The notes beneath the pieces are model-generated. The model was not told where the DNA came from. It saw only the letters and a program-made list of their open reading frames with translations, and searched no databases. Shown here piece after piece: positions 63,301-64,000 of a stretch of 64,000 nt of DNA. The translations under genes were made by a program, and so were the position numbers. Positions within the stretch are counted from its first letter, which is position 1. Every line of letters starts with the position of its first letter. The stretch is from the NCBI GenBank assembly GCA_026018925.1, contig JAKSZU010000004.1:35235233-35299232 (forward strand), given 5' to 3'. This DNA is from Tupaia tana. Taxonomy: Eukaryota > Chordata > Mammalia > Scandentia > Tupaiidae.

Positions 63301-63790
63301 TGGAATGTTTAAATTGCCAAATTACTCAAGCCATGTCAGAAGAGGAAGAGCTCATTTGTTGCTGGGTGGTCACGGTAGGAGTTATACAGACTGAGTTCAA
63401 ACTAGGTTTTTTAAAAATGAGATGGATTTGGAGAGAAGGGGAGGGAGTCCCAGGAAGATGTCAGTACAACCGGAGTTGGAAGGAGTCAGTTAGACTCTAG
63501 CAGTCTAGCTACAGCAGCAGGCTGACGGCCCAGAGGTATGGCTAGAAAGGCAGGGGGGCACTGGGCTTATTGTAGTTTGGCAGATGAAAGAAACTGGATT
63601 TTGTTCTCCAGGCAATAAGGGCTCACTAAGAATTTGTTATTATTGTCTCTCTTTTTTATAAAAACAGTATATAGGCATCACATAAAGCATGGAAAATACA
63701 CATAAGCAAAAATAGAAATGGCAGATCTGTAATCTCCTGATTGAGAGATCACTGCTTTAAAAACTTACGTATCTTTCCACTCTCCATCTT
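63301..63790. other. Unassigned stretch
   Basis: 'gctagaaaggcaggggggcactgg' and 'actggattttgttctccaggc' read like an old mammalian repeat, but I cannot name it. No gene. Confidence 0.35.
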
Positions 63791-63791
63791 T

Positions 63792-63830
63792 TCTTTTAAA
63801 GAATTATTTACTTAAATTTATTTATTATTC
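63792..63830 (-). mobile_element. tSINE-B tail fragment
   Basis: 'ttttaaagaattatttact', 'taaatttatttattattc' is the reversed AAAT tail of a tSINE-B. It was probably interrupted by the next element; the rest lies outside the window. Confidence 0.6.
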
Positions 63831-64000
63831 GGGACCAGCAGTTAGCATAAAGGCTATGTCACTGGACTCCCATGTAGTCGACTGCGGTTCGTGTCCCGGA
63901 CCCGGTGGCTTACAACTCACGCCGGGCGCGTGTGTGTGCATGCCCAAGATCCCAAGAGGAGAATGGAGGAGAAGGGATTGTGGCGTGTCCATCCCCCCTG
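63831..64000 (+). mobile_element. tSINE-A, cut by the window end
   Basis: 'gggaccagcagttagcataaagg' through the body palindrome start. CpG-rich ('cacgccgggcgcgtg'), so a young copy. It sits in a tSINE-B tail, as at 46.66 kb. Confidence 0.95.

Overview
This window is non-coding DNA from a placental mammal. It is crowded with retroposons and I found no intact host exon, CpG island or RNA gene. Most of it is built from two abundant tRNA-derived SINE families, with L1 pieces, MaLR (MLT1-type) LTR fossils, MIR and L2 fragments, microsatellites and two processed pseudogenes between them. 7SL-derived (Alu/B1-like) monomers are also present, which restricts the host to Euarchontoglires. The tRNA-SINE structure (perfect B box, long CT-rich body, one dimeric copy) looks to me like the CYN SINEs of colugos (Dermoptera), so a flying lemur is my best guess. 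That is recognition from memory, not a database match.

Names used here. tSINE-A: about 250-265 bp, a tRNA-related head, a body with a C6NG6 palindrome, a TCTG-rich stretch and an A-rich tail. tSINE-B: about 170-190 bp, a similar head followed almost directly by a CT-rich stretch, TCTGGTCAAATT and an AAAT-rich tail. tSINE-C and tSINE-D: older, diverged tRNA-like families. Several tSINE-A copies have perfect target-site duplications (TSDs), so they are young; others are worn.

Layout. 1-9 kb: L2, tSINEs, a 7SL dimer with a long purine microsatellite, two MLT1 LTRs, an ATP5MF processed pseudogene with a perfect 14-bp TSD, and old L1 ends. 9-23 kb: sparse old SINEs, MIR/L2 and MaLR LTRs with long unassigned stretches. 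23-26 kb: an MLT1 LTR holding a TA-flanked mini DNA transposon and a tSINE-A. 26-32.6 kb: mostly unassigned. 33-37 kb: one ancient L1 (minus strand) split by tSINEs and an LSM6 processed pseudogene. 38-50 kb: more tSINEs, several in tight inverted pairs or nested. 50.2-52.6 kb: a short L1 derivative with terminal structure, an intact 333-codon ORF1, no ORF2, and a TSD of about 16 bp (half-L1, HAL1-like). 55.6-57.3 kb: a 5'-truncated young L1 with the ORF2 C-terminus. 59-64 kb: a MaLR LTR, 7SL/tRNA SINE composites, a local duplication, a MIR split by a dimeric SINE, and a tSINE-A cut by the window end.

How it fits together: L1 supplies the machinery. Its signature (A-rich tails, 7-17 bp TSDs, AT-rich targets) marks the SINEs, both pseudogenes and the ORF1-only element. 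The most interesting object is the ORF1-only element at 50,237-52,602. Its ORF1 is intact, its 5' end carries a tandem 126-bp unit, and its 3' UTR carries two related units.
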